Below, piece after piece: positions 9,596 to 19,359 of a stretch of 64,000 nucleotides of DNA. How positions within the stretch are numbered: the first letter of the stretch is position 1; every line of letters begins with the position of its first letter. Under the pieces are notes generated by a model. The model searched no databases. It saw nothing but the letters and a program-made list of their open reading frames with translations, and was not told the DNA's origin. The stretch comes from an uncultured Pelagibacteraceae bacterium (GTDB lineage Bacteria; Pseudomonadota; Alphaproteobacteria; Pelagibacterales; Pelagibacteraceae): contig CACARD010000002.1 of assembly GCA_902534735.1 (NCBI GenBank), positions 62,001 to 126,000 of the forward strand. Reading direction: 5' to 3'. The translations under genes were made by a program, and so were the position numbers.

Positions 9596-11091
9596 TTTTT
9601 TTTTCTAAAAGTTGAAAATATTTGCCACCCAACAATTGTGATTGTAATCAATAATATTATTAGAGTTATTGGTCTATCCCATAAAAAATTAGGTGACCCA
9701 TCGCTTATTAAAAGTGATCTTCTCAATGTTTCCTCCATTAGTCCTCCAAGTACAAAAGCTAATATTAAAGGTGGCATGGGAAAATCGTAGAGCCTTAAAA
9801 AAGTTGCAACCACTGCAATACCTATCATTAAAAAAATATCAAAATTATTAAATGACATTAAATAAATTCCTGTTACTGAGAAAAATAAAATTAAAGGTAT
9901 TAAGTAATTTCTAGGTACCGCTAAAATTCTAGCGATATAGGGAATTAATGGCAAATTTAAAATTAAAAGTACAACCATACCAATATACATTGACATGATA
10001 ACCGACCAAAAAATTTCAGGGTTTGTCTGATAAAGTCTTGGCCCTGGCTGAATACCAAATCCTAAAAGAGCTCCAAGCATCACAGCTGTTGTACCACTTC
10101 CAGGAATTCCTAATGTTAGTAATGGAACAAATGATCCAGAGCAAGCTGCATTGTTAGCAGTTTCTGGTGCGGATAAACCATGAACACTACCTTTTCCAAA
10201 TTTTTGTTTTTCTTCTTCATTCACATAATTTCTTTCCATTCCATAAGCTAAGAAAGATGCTATAGTTGCGCCTGCTCCAGGTAAAACACCTATCAAAAAA
10301 CCCAATATAGATGACCTAGGTATCGTTTTAACCATTTTAATCGTTTCTTCTTTATTTACTTTAATTGAACCTAGTTCTGTTAATGAAATTTGCTTTGCAG
10401 CTCTATTTGGATCTTTTCCTCTAAAAATAATTGTAAGTGCTTCACTCATTGCAAATGTAGCCATGACGATTAATACAAAGCTAATTCCATCAGTTAGATT
10501 CATATTATTAAATGTGAACCTTGTGATATCTGACAACGAGTCTTGTCCTACAGTTGCTAACATTAATCCTAAAACTACCATCATCATTGCTTTTAAAAAC
10601 TGTCCTTTAGATGAGAATGCAGAAATTGCAGTTAAACCTAAAATCATTAGTGCAAAATAGTCAGGTGACCTAAAAGCTAAACTTACTTTTGACAAACTAG
10701 GAGCTGCAACTAATAAAAATATTGCAGAAATTGTTCCACCAGCAAATGAACTATAAGCGGCGATTGCTAAAGCTTTACCTGCTTTACCTTGTTGTGCCAT
10801 TGGATAGCCATCAAATGCAGTAGCAACAGTTCCTGGTATTCCAGGTGCATTTAACAAAATTGAAGATGTAGATCCTCCAAATACCGCACCATAGTATACA
10901 CCAGCCATCAAAATTAAACCTGTTGATGGATCAAAGCCATAAGTAATTGGTATCATTAATGCTATTGCAGTCATTGGTCCAAGTCCAGGCAACATACCAA
11001 TTATTGTTCCGGCGAAACAACCAACCATTACCATTAAAATATTTGTTAATGATAATGCTGTTGATAATCCGATAAGTATTCCTTCGATCAT
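9592..11091 (-). CDS. tctA: Tripartite tricarboxylate transporter large membrane subunit (TctA)
   Basis: GCFAGTIIGMLPGLGPMTAIALMIPITYG...GVYYGAVFGGSTSSILLNAPG. Confidence 0.93.
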   Translation of the reverse strand: MIEGILIGLSTALSLTNILMVMVGCFAGTIIGMLPGLGPMTAIALMIPITYGFDPSTGLILMAGVYYGAVFGGSTSSILLNAPGIPGTVATAFDGYPMAQQGKAGKALAIAAYSSFAGGTISAIFLLVAAPSLSKVSLAFRSPDYFALMILGLTAISAFSSKGQFLKAMMMVVLGLMLATVGQDSLSDITRFTFNNMNLTDGISFVLIVMATFAMSEALTIIFRGKDPNRAAKQISLTELGSIKVNKEETIKMVKTIPRSSILGFLIGVLPGAGATIASFLAYGMERNYVNEEEKQKFGKGSVHGLSAPETANNAACSGSFVPLLTLGIPGSGTTAVMLGALLGFGIQPGPRLYQTNPEIFWSVIMSMYIGMVVLLILNLPLIPYIARILAVPRNYLIPLILFFSVTGIYLMSFNNFDIFLMIGIAVVATFLRLYDFPMPPLILAFVLGGLMEETLRRSLLISDGSPNFLWDRPITLIILLITITIVGWQIFSTFRKKN

Positions 11092-11558
11092 CCCATAACT
11101 CCAATATATTTTAAAAATGGATCACGAAGATAAATATTTAATAAACCATGCAACAAATACATAAATGCAGCAACAAATGGAAAAGACAAAATAAACATCA
11201 GTCCCCATCTTCTTTCACCTAAGAAATAATAGGATGCAAAAAGAAATAAAGAAGTTGATATAAAATATCCAATTTTTAAAATTACAGCTGCATATATTAG
11301 TGAGATAATTATTAGATAGATTATACTTTTATAATCTAAATGTTTATGATTTACCTCTGTAGTAACTTTCTCAGGTAAAATAATTTTTAAACTCGATAAA
11401 ATTATTCCTGCCCAACCTAAATATATTGGAAAAGTCCTAGCATTGAATGGTGCACTCTCATCAAATGCAAATACTTGAATATTGTAAGCTGTATATAGAT
11501 AGAATACAGATAAGACTAAAAAAAGCAGTGAGATAAATTTTGTAGGGCTTATTCTCAC
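11088..11558 (-). CDS. tctB: Tripartite tricarboxylate transporter small membrane subunit (TctB)
   Basis: 156 aa, four hydrophobic helices, 4-nt overlap with tctA. Confidence 0.85.
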   Translation of the reverse strand: MRISPTKFISLLFLVLSVFYLYTAYNIQVFAFDESAPFNARTFPIYLGWAGIILSSLKIILPEKVTTEVNHKHLDYKSIIYLIIISLIYAAVILKIGYFISTSLFLFASYYFLGERRWGLMFILSFPFVAAFMYLLHGLLNIYLRDPFLKYIGVMG

Positions 11559-11588
11559 TGCTTTACATTCTTTAATAATCTATAAAGA

Positions 11589-12563
11589 TTATATTACTCC
11601 AAGTTTTTTCATCAGAGCTGTCATTTCAACTGTTTGCTTTTCTAAAAACGCATCAAATTTAGAACCTGGGTTATAAATATTTACCCATGCATTTCTTTTT
11701 CTAACAGCTTCCCACTCTGGTGTTTTTTGAACATCGCCAAGCATTTTAGAGATTTTGTTATAGTCACTCATGCTCATGCTTTTTGGTGCAAAGAAACCTC
11801 TCCAGTTAACAAACTGAACATCATATCCTTGCTCTTTTAATGTTGGAGCTTCTGGCGCATCGCTTACTCTTTCAGGAGCTGTAATACCAATTATTCTAAC
11901 TTGGTCTCTAGCACCCATTACTTCACCTAAACCTGTTGAAAGTATTTGAGTTTCTCCAGATAAAAGTCCAGCAAGTGCTTTTCCACCAGCATCATATGGA
12001 ACATAAATTACATCGTTTGGATTTGCTCCAGCTGCTTGGAAAGCTAAAGCACCAATTAAGTGGTCCATACTTCCTCTTACAGATCCACCAGCCATTTTTA
12101 TTGACTTTGGATCTTTTTGATATTGATCAACTGCATCTTTGAAATTTTTTATAGGTGAATTTTTTGCAACAACTATTGCACCATAATCTCCAATTACACC
12201 CGCAATTGGTTTAACATCTTTATAAGATAATGTTCCAGTACCTTTTACATAACCTTTGTGTCTAGTAATAGATCTTAACACCAATGGTGTTGACTGAACT
12301 AAAACTGTATCTTTTGGAGCGTTATTGATTAGGTAAGCCAAAGCCTTACCACCTCCACCACCTGACATATTTTCAAATGATGCGCTTTTCAAAAAACCAG
12401 CTTTTGTTAATGCTTCTCCAGTACCTCTAGCGGTTCCATCCCAACCACCACCAGCACCACCTCCAATTAAAAAATGTAATTTTTCAACTGCAAATGAACT
12501 TGTTGATGAAAATAGAAGGAAAGCAGAGAATAAAACTGAAATAAAAGTTTTAATTAGTTTCAT
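11589..12563 (-). CDS. tctC: Tripartite tricarboxylate transporter substrate-binding protein (TctC)
   Basis: Signal peptide MKLIKTFISVLFSAFLLFSSTSSFA then HFLIGGGAGGGWDGTARGTGEAL; the internal ATG is a better start than the ORF-track start at 12605. Confidence 0.88.
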   Translation of the reverse strand: MKLIKTFISVLFSAFLLFSSTSSFAVEKLHFLIGGGAGGGWDGTARGTGEALTKAGFLKSASFENMSGGGGGKALAYLINNAPKDTVLVQSTPLVLRSITRHKGYVKGTGTLSYKDVKPIAGVIGDYGAIVVAKNSPIKNFKDAVDQYQKDPKSIKMAGGSVRGSMDHLIGALAFQAAGANPNDVIYVPYDAGGKALAGLLSGETQILSTGLGEVMGARDQVRIIGITAPERVSDAPEAPTLKEQGYDVQFVNWRGFFAPKSMSMSDYNKISKMLGDVQKTPEWEAVRKRNAWVNIYNPGSKFDAFLEKQTVEMTALMKKLGVI

Positions 12564-12624
12564 TATTTCCTCTCTTATTATATTTATGAAATCATCATTA
12601 AACATAAGTTATAAATTTTAGTCA

Positions 12625-13704
12625 ATGCTCAAATATAATATTTCCAAAAACATAAAAGAATATATTTTAGCTTTAGTAGGTAGTTATAAAGCTTTATTTA
12701 TAGGACTTGTTGGTGGATACTTAGGTACTTTAATTAATATACCTTTACCCTGGTTATTAGGATCTCTAGGTTTAAATTTATGTTTCGCATTTACAAATTT
12801 TAAAATAGTTTTTCCAACTAAATTATTAAATCCTATATTTTTAATTGTTGGTATAATTCTAGGTGGGACTTTAAATGTAACATTATTGTATAAAATTCAT
12901 CTATGGATTTTTTCATCATTAGCGATGTTAATCTGCACAATAGTAAGTACTATTCTTGCTGGTTATTATTTTTTTAAAGTTTGTAAATTTAGTAAGTTCA
13001 TTTCAGTTTTGGCAGCTCTTCCAGGTGCATTTGTTCCAATATCTGCAGCTTTATTAGAATTTGGTAAATCAAAAAATGATAAAGGTGTTTTGATACCTCA
13101 GGCTACTAGGGTGATATTTATTGTAAGTTTTGTTCCGATTTTTTTTATTAATAATTTAGGTTTCTCAGAAATGACCGGTTACAATTACGAAAATATCTAT
13201 AATGAAAGATATTTTTTAGAAATATTATTTTTATTAATAATCTGTTTCATTTTTGCAAACATTTTAAAAAATTATAAAATTCCATCACCTACTTTGGTTG
13301 GTGCGATGGCTTTATCTGGTGCTTTTTATACCTTTGAAATAATTAATGCCAGATTTCCAGATGCATTTATAAATATTGCATTTATATTTCTAGGCACCGC
13401 TTTAGGTACCAGATTAAACGGATTAAAAATAAAAGAATTATTATTTTTTATTTTTCATGGAATAGTTGTTAGTTCAATTTTGGTAATTGTTGCAATGATA
13501 ACTGCTTATTTGCTTACTTATATAGGGTTTGAATTTATCCCAACTTTTTTAAGTTTTGCTCCTGGAGGTATTCATGAAATGGTTGTTATTAGTGTTGCTT
13601 ATAACATTGATCCAATATTTGTGAGCTACCATCATTTTTTAAGAATTTTCATAATAGTTTTATTTTTGCCTTTTTTATTATCAAAATTTAAAGAAACTAA
13701 CTAA
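12625..13704 (+). CDS. AbrB family membrane protein
   Basis: Duplicated hydrophobic core with P-x-P-x-L-G and APGGIHEMVVIS motifs. Confidence 0.82.
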   Translation: MLKYNISKNIKEYILALVGSYKALFIGLVGGYLGTLINIPLPWLLGSLGLNLCFAFTNFKIVFPTKLLNPIFLIVGIILGGTLNVTLLYKIHLWIFSSLAMLICTIVSTILAGYYFFKVCKFSKFISVLAALPGAFVPISAALLEFGKSKNDKGVLIPQATRVIFIVSFVPIFFINNLGFSEMTGYNYENIYNERYFLEILFLLIICFIFANILKNYKIPSPTLVGAMALSGAFYTFEIINARFPDAFINIAFIFLGTALGTRLNGLKIKELLFFIFHGIVVSSILVIVAMITAYLLTYIGFEFIPTFLSFAPGGIHEMVVISVAYNIDPIFVSYHHFLRIFIIVLFLPFLLSKFKETN

Positions 13705-14638
13705 AAGCTTCTTTCATTCTTTGAAAAACCTTATCTGCTGAAAGTTTAGTTAAATCTGCAACTTGAATTGCTTTGAAATGTTCTCTTTCAATACTCACTT
13801 TTTTAGCTGTAGTGTGTGATCCAAATAATACTAGACCTCTTACATTTAAATGAGCCGCCATATGTGCTGGACCTGTATCATTAGAAATAACAAAATAACT
13901 ATCTTTTATTAATGAGGAAAGTTGTGAAATATTGAGTGCTTTATTATTATATAAAATAATATTAGCATCAATATCATTAGCTAATTTGATTTCATTTGGA
14001 CCTGGAGCAATTAAAATTTGAATTTCATCTTTAAAAGTAGATTTAATTTTTTTTATCAATTCATTGTAATATGGCCATCTTTTTATAGTTAAGTGAGATG
14101 ATGAAAAAGGGAATAAAATTATATATTTGTTTAAATTGTATCTTTTCTTAATTTCTGAAATATCTTCACAACTCCATGAAAAATCAGGTTTGGTCACTTT
14201 ATTAGTCTTTATACCAGACACATTTAACTGATGTTTAAAACGATTTAGAACAGTGTCTTTGTCAAATTCTGTCTTATTTGTTCCCTCTGGAAGAGTTGTT
14301 TCTGTTGAAGACCAAACGTCTGATGAAGCTTTTGGAAAGAGAATTTTTTTATAAAAAATGGTTCTTTTAGAATTCTGAAGATCATAAACTTTAACAAATT
14401 TATATTTTTTAATTTTTCTCATTAATAAATATAAATAAATTAAGTTAAATCTAGAGAGGCGTTTATCTAAAATGATATCTGTTACATTTGGGTTTTTTTT
14501 CAATAAATCAAAATAAGGTTTAGTCGATAGTACATAAAGATCATCATTTGGATGATTATCAGATATATCTTGAATTGCGCCACTTGCTTGGGCTATATCA
14601 CCTAAAGATCCGTGTTTTATAATAAGTATATTAGACAT
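13697..14638 (-). CDS. Glycosyltransferase family 9 (heptosyltransferase-like)
   Basis: NILIIKHGSLGDIAQASGAI...SNDTGPAHMAAHLNVRGLVLFG. Confidence 0.9.
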   Translation of the reverse strand: MSNILIIKHGSLGDIAQASGAIQDISDNHPNDDLYVLSTKPYFDLLKKNPNVTDIILDKRLSRFNLIYLYLLMRKIKKYKFVKVYDLQNSKRTIFYKKILFPKASSDVWSSTETTLPEGTNKTEFDKDTVLNRFKHQLNVSGIKTNKVTKPDFSWSCEDISEIKKRYNLNKYIILFPFSSSHLTIKRWPYYNELIKKIKSTFKDEIQILIAPGPNEIKLANDIDANIILYNNKALNISQLSSLIKDSYFVISNDTGPAHMAAHLNVRGLVLFGSHTTAKKVSIEREHFKAIQVADLTKLSADKVFQRMKEAFS

Positions 14639-14670
14639 ATTTTTAACAACTTAACATAATATAAATTTAT

Positions 14671-15060
14671 ATGAATAAAATTTTAGTAGAGGTATCAGTT
14701 GGAGAATTGCTAGATAAAATTTCAATTTTAGAAATTAAATCCGAAAAGATTAAAGATCCTGATAAACTAAATTTTATAAATGATGAATATAAAATTTTGA
14801 AAGATCAATTAAATAGCAATATAAAAAATTATAGTAAAATTGAAAGTTTATATAATTCTCTAAAAGAAATTAATTTAAAGCTTTGGGTTATAGAGGATAA
14901 CAAAAGACTTTGTGAAAAAAACTCAGACTTTGGGGAAAAATTTATTAAATTATCAAGAGATGTTCACTTCTTGAATGATGAGCGGGCAAAGTTAAAACTA
15001 GAAATAAATAATAAAACTGGCTCTAAAATCAAAGAAATTAAAGAATACACAAAATATTAA
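14671..15060 (+). CDS. DUF6165-like protein
   Basis: MNKILVEVSVGELLDKISILEIKSEKI; follows a divergent GT9 gene. Confidence 0.6.
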   Translation: MNKILVEVSVGELLDKISILEIKSEKIKDPDKLNFINDEYKILKDQLNSNIKNYSKIESLYNSLKEINLKLWVIEDNKRLCEKNSDFGEKFIKLSRDVHFLNDERAKLKLEINNKTGSKIKEIKEYTKY

Positions 15061-15061
15061 T

Positions 15062-15784
15062 TTATTCCCAGTCAAACCTTTGAAAAGAATCAAATATCTT
15101 AAAGATACCTTGCGACCATTGATTACAAACTTTAGAAAATTCAGGGTCATTCATATTTAAACATTTAAGAGATGCTATTTTAATTTCATCTTTTTTGATA
15201 ACAGCAAAATCTATAGGTGGACCAACTGTTAAATCACTTTTTAATGTCGAGTCCATTGATATCAGTGCACATCTTGATGCATCTCCAATTGAAACTTTTG
15301 GTGTGATTACTCTATCTAAAATAGGTTTTCCATATTTTACTTCTCCTATAACTAAATATGGTTTGCTATCTGCTGGACGAATATAATTGCCTTGAGGGTA
15401 AACTAAATATAATTCTGGTGGCTGATCTTTTATTTGACCACCAACAATAAATGTTGAACCTAGTAAAACGCTATCAGTATTGATTCCTTGTGGAGACGAA
15501 TGTTCAATATTAAGAGAACCTATATAGGAGGCAATTTGCTCAAAATCACTGCAGGTGTTTAAATTCATAATTCCAGTCTCACTTTTTAAATCTTTTTTAA
15601 TTGAATTATAGACTGCTTGAGAAGTTCCAAGATTTCCTGAAGTAACAATTATAATTGTTCTATCTCCAACATCGTGGGTAAGCATTTTAGAATATATATT
15701 TACATTATCTAATCCTGCATTTGTTCTAGAGTCAGATGCGAAAACTAAACCTGTCTCTGTTTTAATACCAATACAATAAGTCAT
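15062..15784 (-). CDS. Proteasome-type protease, Anbu/HslV-like
   Basis: MTYCIGIKTETGLVFASDSRTNAGLDNVNIYSKM: Thr at position 2 and an N-terminus typical of Anbu peptidases. Confidence 0.9.
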   Translation of the reverse strand: MTYCIGIKTETGLVFASDSRTNAGLDNVNIYSKMLTHDVGDRTIIIVTSGNLGTSQAVYNSIKKDLKSETGIMNLNTCSDFEQIASYIGSLNIEHSSPQGINTDSVLLGSTFIVGGQIKDQPPELYLVYPQGNYIRPADSKPYLVIGEVKYGKPILDRVITPKVSIGDASRCALISMDSTLKSDLTVGPPIDFAVIKKDEIKIASLKCLNMNDPEFSKVCNQWSQGIFKIFDSFQRFDWE

Positions 15785-15899
15785 AATAAAATTAACTGTT
15801 TAAATTATATGTGATTACAATAAAACCCATTTATTTCATATCAGATATCTAATTTAATCATTTGCTTATTGTAGTCTTATGTAAAAAAATTGAATTAAT

Positions 15900-17348
15900 A
15901 TGTCTGATTTTTGGAAAAATTACGATTCAAAATCAACTTTTGATGGATATATCAGCAAAGAGAAGAAGCTTAGAAGTCATGCTAAGATCATTGCGGGAAT
16001 ACTTGAAAAATACGGAAAAAAAAAATTACAAGAAATAGAAAAAAATTGTCAAAGTACAATAAGTGCTAGAGGAATAAATTTTCGAGTGTATGCAGCAAAT
16101 AATAGAGCTGAAGAAAAAAAATGGCCTTTAGATATTATTCCAAGAATAATTCCAAAAAGTCAATGGTTAAAAGTTGCAAAAGGACTTGCGCAAAGAGTTA
16201 AAGCTCTGAATTTATTTATCGATGATGTATACAATTCAAAAAAAATATTCAAAGATAAAGTAATACCTAAAGAGTTAATTTTTAATTCACCATTATATCT
16301 AAAAGAATGTGAAGGTTTTTCCCCAAAGCATAAGGCTTGGTCAAATATATCTGGCATAGATCTTATAAAAAATATAGATGGAGATTTTTTAGTTCTTGAA
16401 GATAATTTAAGAGTTCCATCTGGTGTTTCATATATGTTAGAAAATAGAATGGTTATGAGAGATATTTTTCCAGAATTATTTACAAGATATAAAGTTTCTT
16501 CAGTTCATCAATATGCGAATAAATTATATAATTGTATGACAGAATGCATTCCTAAAAAAACAAACAACCCACACATGGTTTTGTTAACACCTGGTATCTA
16601 TAACTCTGCATATTTTGAACATTCTTTTTTAGCAGAGCAAATGGGAATAGCGTTGGTAGAAGGTAAAGATTTATTTGTAGAAAATGATAACGTTTACATG
16701 AAAACAGTCAAAGGTCCGTTAAAAGTTGATTGTATATATCGTCGTATAGATGACAATTTTATGGATCCTAAGGTTTTTTTTAAAGGATCCCTATTAGGTG
16801 TTCCTGGTGTTTTTAAATCTTGGAGAAAAGGGAACGTTGGGATAATTAATGCTTTAGGAACTGGAGTAGCAGATGATAAGGCAGTTTATTCTTATGTTAA
16901 TAAAATGATAATTTACTACCTGGGTGAACAACCGATCATTGATCAAGTGGAAACCCTTCTTTGTAGTGATAAAAAAAATAGAGATCACGTAATTGATAAT
17001 ATTTCAAAATATGTAGTTAAACCTTCAAATGCTTCTGGTGGTTATGGAATTATGATTGGTCCAAAAGCGTCAAAAACGGAAAAAGAAGAAATGATAAAAA
17101 ATATAAAAAAAAATCCAAGAAATTACATAGCTCAGCCATTAGAGATATTATCTACTGTGCCTACGATAACACCTGATAACATAGAGCCAAGACATTTAGA
17201 TTTAAGACCTTTTATTTTAACAGGCAAATCAACTTATGTAACAACTGGTGGACTAACTAGAGTTGCTCTAAAAAAAGGGAGTACAATTGTTAATAGTTCA
17301 CAAGGAGGAGGTTCTAAAGATACATTAATTGTAGATAGTAAAAATTAA
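15900..17348 (+). CDS. Circularly permuted ATP-grasp protein (DUF404/DUF407 type)
   Basis: NISGIDLIKNIDGDFLVLEDNLRVPSGVSYMLENR...LTPGIYNSAYFEHSFLAEQMGI...YVVKPSNASGGYGIMIGP...GGLTRVALKKGSTIVNSSQGGGSKDT. Confidence 0.92.
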   Translation: MSDFWKNYDSKSTFDGYISKEKKLRSHAKIIAGILEKYGKKKLQEIEKNCQSTISARGINFRVYAANNRAEEKKWPLDIIPRIIPKSQWLKVAKGLAQRVKALNLFIDDVYNSKKIFKDKVIPKELIFNSPLYLKECEGFSPKHKAWSNISGIDLIKNIDGDFLVLEDNLRVPSGVSYMLENRMVMRDIFPELFTRYKVSSVHQYANKLYNCMTECIPKKTNNPHMVLLTPGIYNSAYFEHSFLAEQMGIALVEGKDLFVENDNVYMKTVKGPLKVDCIYRRIDDNFMDPKVFFKGSLLGVPGVFKSWRKGNVGIINALGTGVADDKAVYSYVNKMIIYYLGEQPIIDQVETLLCSDKKNRDHVIDNISKYVVKPSNASGGYGIMIGPKASKTEKEEMIKNIKKNPRNYIAQPLEILSTVPTITPDNIEPRHLDLRPFILTGKSTYVTTGGLTRVALKKGSTIVNSSQGGGSKDTLIVDSKN

Positions 17349-17351
17349 AAA

Positions 17352-18809
17352 CTATCTTCTTTGCGATAAACTAGCATGTTTATTTAACACTTCAGCTGAA
17401 ATAATTTTTGCTTCTGTTGTTTTCTTTACATTCCAGATTTTTTCTTTTGCAATTTTTGTTGATATTTTATTATCAACTATTGGTGAAGGATAATCTTTAC
17501 CAATTTCTAAATTTATACCCTTTTGTTCAATGAATGTTAATTTCCATGGTTCATGAACTAATTTTCCTGGAACATTTTTTAATTCTGGAACCCATTTTTT
17601 TATAAAATCTCCTGTAGGATCTTGATCAATTGATTGTTTAATTGGATTGTAAATTCTTATTGAATTTATGCCTGTTGTTCCTGATTGCATTTGAAATTGT
17701 GAATAATGAATACCTGGCTCATAATCTGTAAATAATTTTGCTAAATGTTTTGATGTTTTTTTCCAATCTAGCCACAATTGATAAGAGGCAAATGAAACTA
17801 ACATTGCTCTCATTCTAAAATTAATCCATCCGTTAGTTCTAAGGTACCTCATGCAAGCATCAACAAATGGATAACCTGTAGTTCCATTTTTCCATGCTAA
17901 ATTATAATCTTCATTAAAATCATTTTCTCTTATTCCATTATAAGCACTATTCATATTTCTAAATTCAATTTCAGGTTCATCATATAACTTTTGGATAAAA
18001 TGACAGTGCCAGGCTAATCTGCTTTTAAAAGCAATTAAGGATTTCTTTTTTGAAAAAGATAAATTGGATTTTAACTTGTCATTAGTCTTTTTAAAAATTT
18101 CCTTAATAGAAATATTTCCGAATGCAATATGAGGGCTTAATCTAGAACAAGAAGTTTCTCCTGTTATCGGCGAAGACATTTCTTTCTGGTAATTTTCTGA
18201 TCTGTCATTAAGGAAAGAAACTAAAAGTTGAAGTGCGTTTTGTCTTCCACCAATTTGAATTTTTCCATTTTCTAAATTATTTGTTTCTATTTTTGATAAA
18301 ACCCCCACATAATTATCTGAAATAAACTCACAATTTAAATTTGATTTTGCGCTTTCACTATCTATAAATTTATTCCAATTATATGACCATTTATTTCTAA
18401 TTCTATGATTTAGTTGAACGCCAAATTGATTTGATAATTTCCAATTAATATTTTTTTCTTTAAATAAAAAACTAACTTCTTTATCTAAGTTAGTTATATA
18501 CATGTTCTTGAATATTATATTTGAATAAACCTCATTTATTTTAAATTTATCAGTTAAATGACTTAATATTTCTAATGTATCTCCATAATATATATTGAGT
18601 TTAGCATTATATTTTTCACTCAATGTTTTTTTTAAGTCTTCTAATGATGATTTTAAAAAATCGAGATGGAATGAGCTTGATGTAGGTAATTTGTGATATT
18701 CTTTATCAAATATGTAAATTGGTAAAATCTTTCCCGATTTTGCAGCTTCGTTGAATGCATCATTATTAGATACACGTAGATCGTTCCTGAACCACACGAT
18801 TTTGTTCAT
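17352..18809 (-). CDS. phr: Deoxyribodipyrimidine photolyase / cryptochrome family
   Basis: IVWFRNDLRVSNNDAF...WKNGTTGYPFVDACMRYLRTNGWINFRMRAMLVSF. Confidence 0.93.
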   Translation of the reverse strand: MNKIVWFRNDLRVSNNDAFNEAAKSGKILPIYIFDKEYHKLPTSSSFHLDFLKSSLEDLKKTLSEKYNAKLNIYYGDTLEILSHLTDKFKINEVYSNIIFKNMYITNLDKEVSFLFKEKNINWKLSNQFGVQLNHRIRNKWSYNWNKFIDSESAKSNLNCEFISDNYVGVLSKIETNNLENGKIQIGGRQNALQLLVSFLNDRSENYQKEMSSPITGETSCSRLSPHIAFGNISIKEIFKKTNDKLKSNLSFSKKKSLIAFKSRLAWHCHFIQKLYDEPEIEFRNMNSAYNGIRENDFNEDYNLAWKNGTTGYPFVDACMRYLRTNGWINFRMRAMLVSFASYQLWLDWKKTSKHLAKLFTDYEPGIHYSQFQMQSGTTGINSIRIYNPIKQSIDQDPTGDFIKKWVPELKNVPGKLVHEPWKLTFIEQKGINLEIGKDYPSPIVDNKISTKIAKEKIWNVKKTTEAKIISAEVLNKHASLSQRR

Positions 18810-18818
18810 TTTTAATAA

Positions 18819-19010
18819 TTAAAGACTGATTTTGAAAGTTCTTGAAGTTTTGTCGTCTGATACTTTTAAAATTTTAAATTTTGAAGTTTTTTCAAGTTTT
18901 TGTCCTTTGTTTGTAACAAAAGATTTCATTTTCTTAACTTCACCCTCAGGCATTTTTCTTGTGTATTTCAGAGTATGTTTTTTTGATCCAATAATAAATA
19001 TCGTTTTCAT
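18819..19010 (-). CDS. Hypothetical small protein
   Basis: 63 aa ORF co-oriented with and just upstream of the photolyase; the antisense ORF at 18832..19020 is judged less likely. Confidence 0.45.
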   Translation of the reverse strand: MKTIFIIGSKKHTLKYTRKMPEGEVKKMKSFVTNKGQKLEKTSKFKILKVSDDKTSRTFKISL

Positions 19011-19212
19011 GAGATTTTAACTACAAATATATTTATTGTCTGTCTCTGTGACATAAGTTTCATTTAAGAGGTTGGGAATATTTTGATTATTTTGATATCG
19101 AGAATCTACTAAAGAGACAGGTTGTATTCAAATAATATATTAATAAAAAATAGAAATAAATTTGTTGAATACAACCTACCTAAAACTTATTTTATAAGTG
19201 AAGGAGGTGCAA

Positions 19213-19242
19213 ATGCTTAGAATAACGCCACCTGACACTTAG
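19213..19242 (+). other. 9-codon micro-ORF (MLRITPPDT) preceded by strong Shine-Dalgarno AAGGAGGTG
   Basis: aaggaggtgcaaATGCTTAGAATAACGCCACCTGACACTTAG; SD at 19201-19209. Confidence 0.35.
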
Positions 19243-19313
19243 CTGGTGAGATATCACATATTAAAAATAACACAAACTAAATCCATTTGATGGATTTGGC
19301 CAAAATGGCATAA

Positions 19314-19359
19314 AAAAGGGGAGCTCTTTTGGTAATTACCAATTGAGCTGACCCCTTTT
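19314..19359 (-). terminator. Long palindromic intrinsic terminator, possibly bidirectional
   Basis: AAAAGGGGAGCTCTTTTGGTAATTACCAATTGAGCTGACCCCTTTT; T tract on the minus strand after CCCC; T-rich on the plus strand too. Confidence 0.75.

Noticed and set aside
19119-19177. 13-bp inverted repeat considered as insertion-sequence ends or an att site
   Set aside because: Only ~33 bp between repeats, no transposase or integrase nearby and no target duplication; treated as RNA/DNA secondary structure instead.
19314-19359. tRNA-like string (reverse strand TCAGCTCAATTGGTAA, like a D-arm)
   Set aside because: The sequence is a near-perfect palindrome with T tracts and lacks an anticodon arm, T-arm GTTCGA and acceptor stem, so it fits a terminator better.
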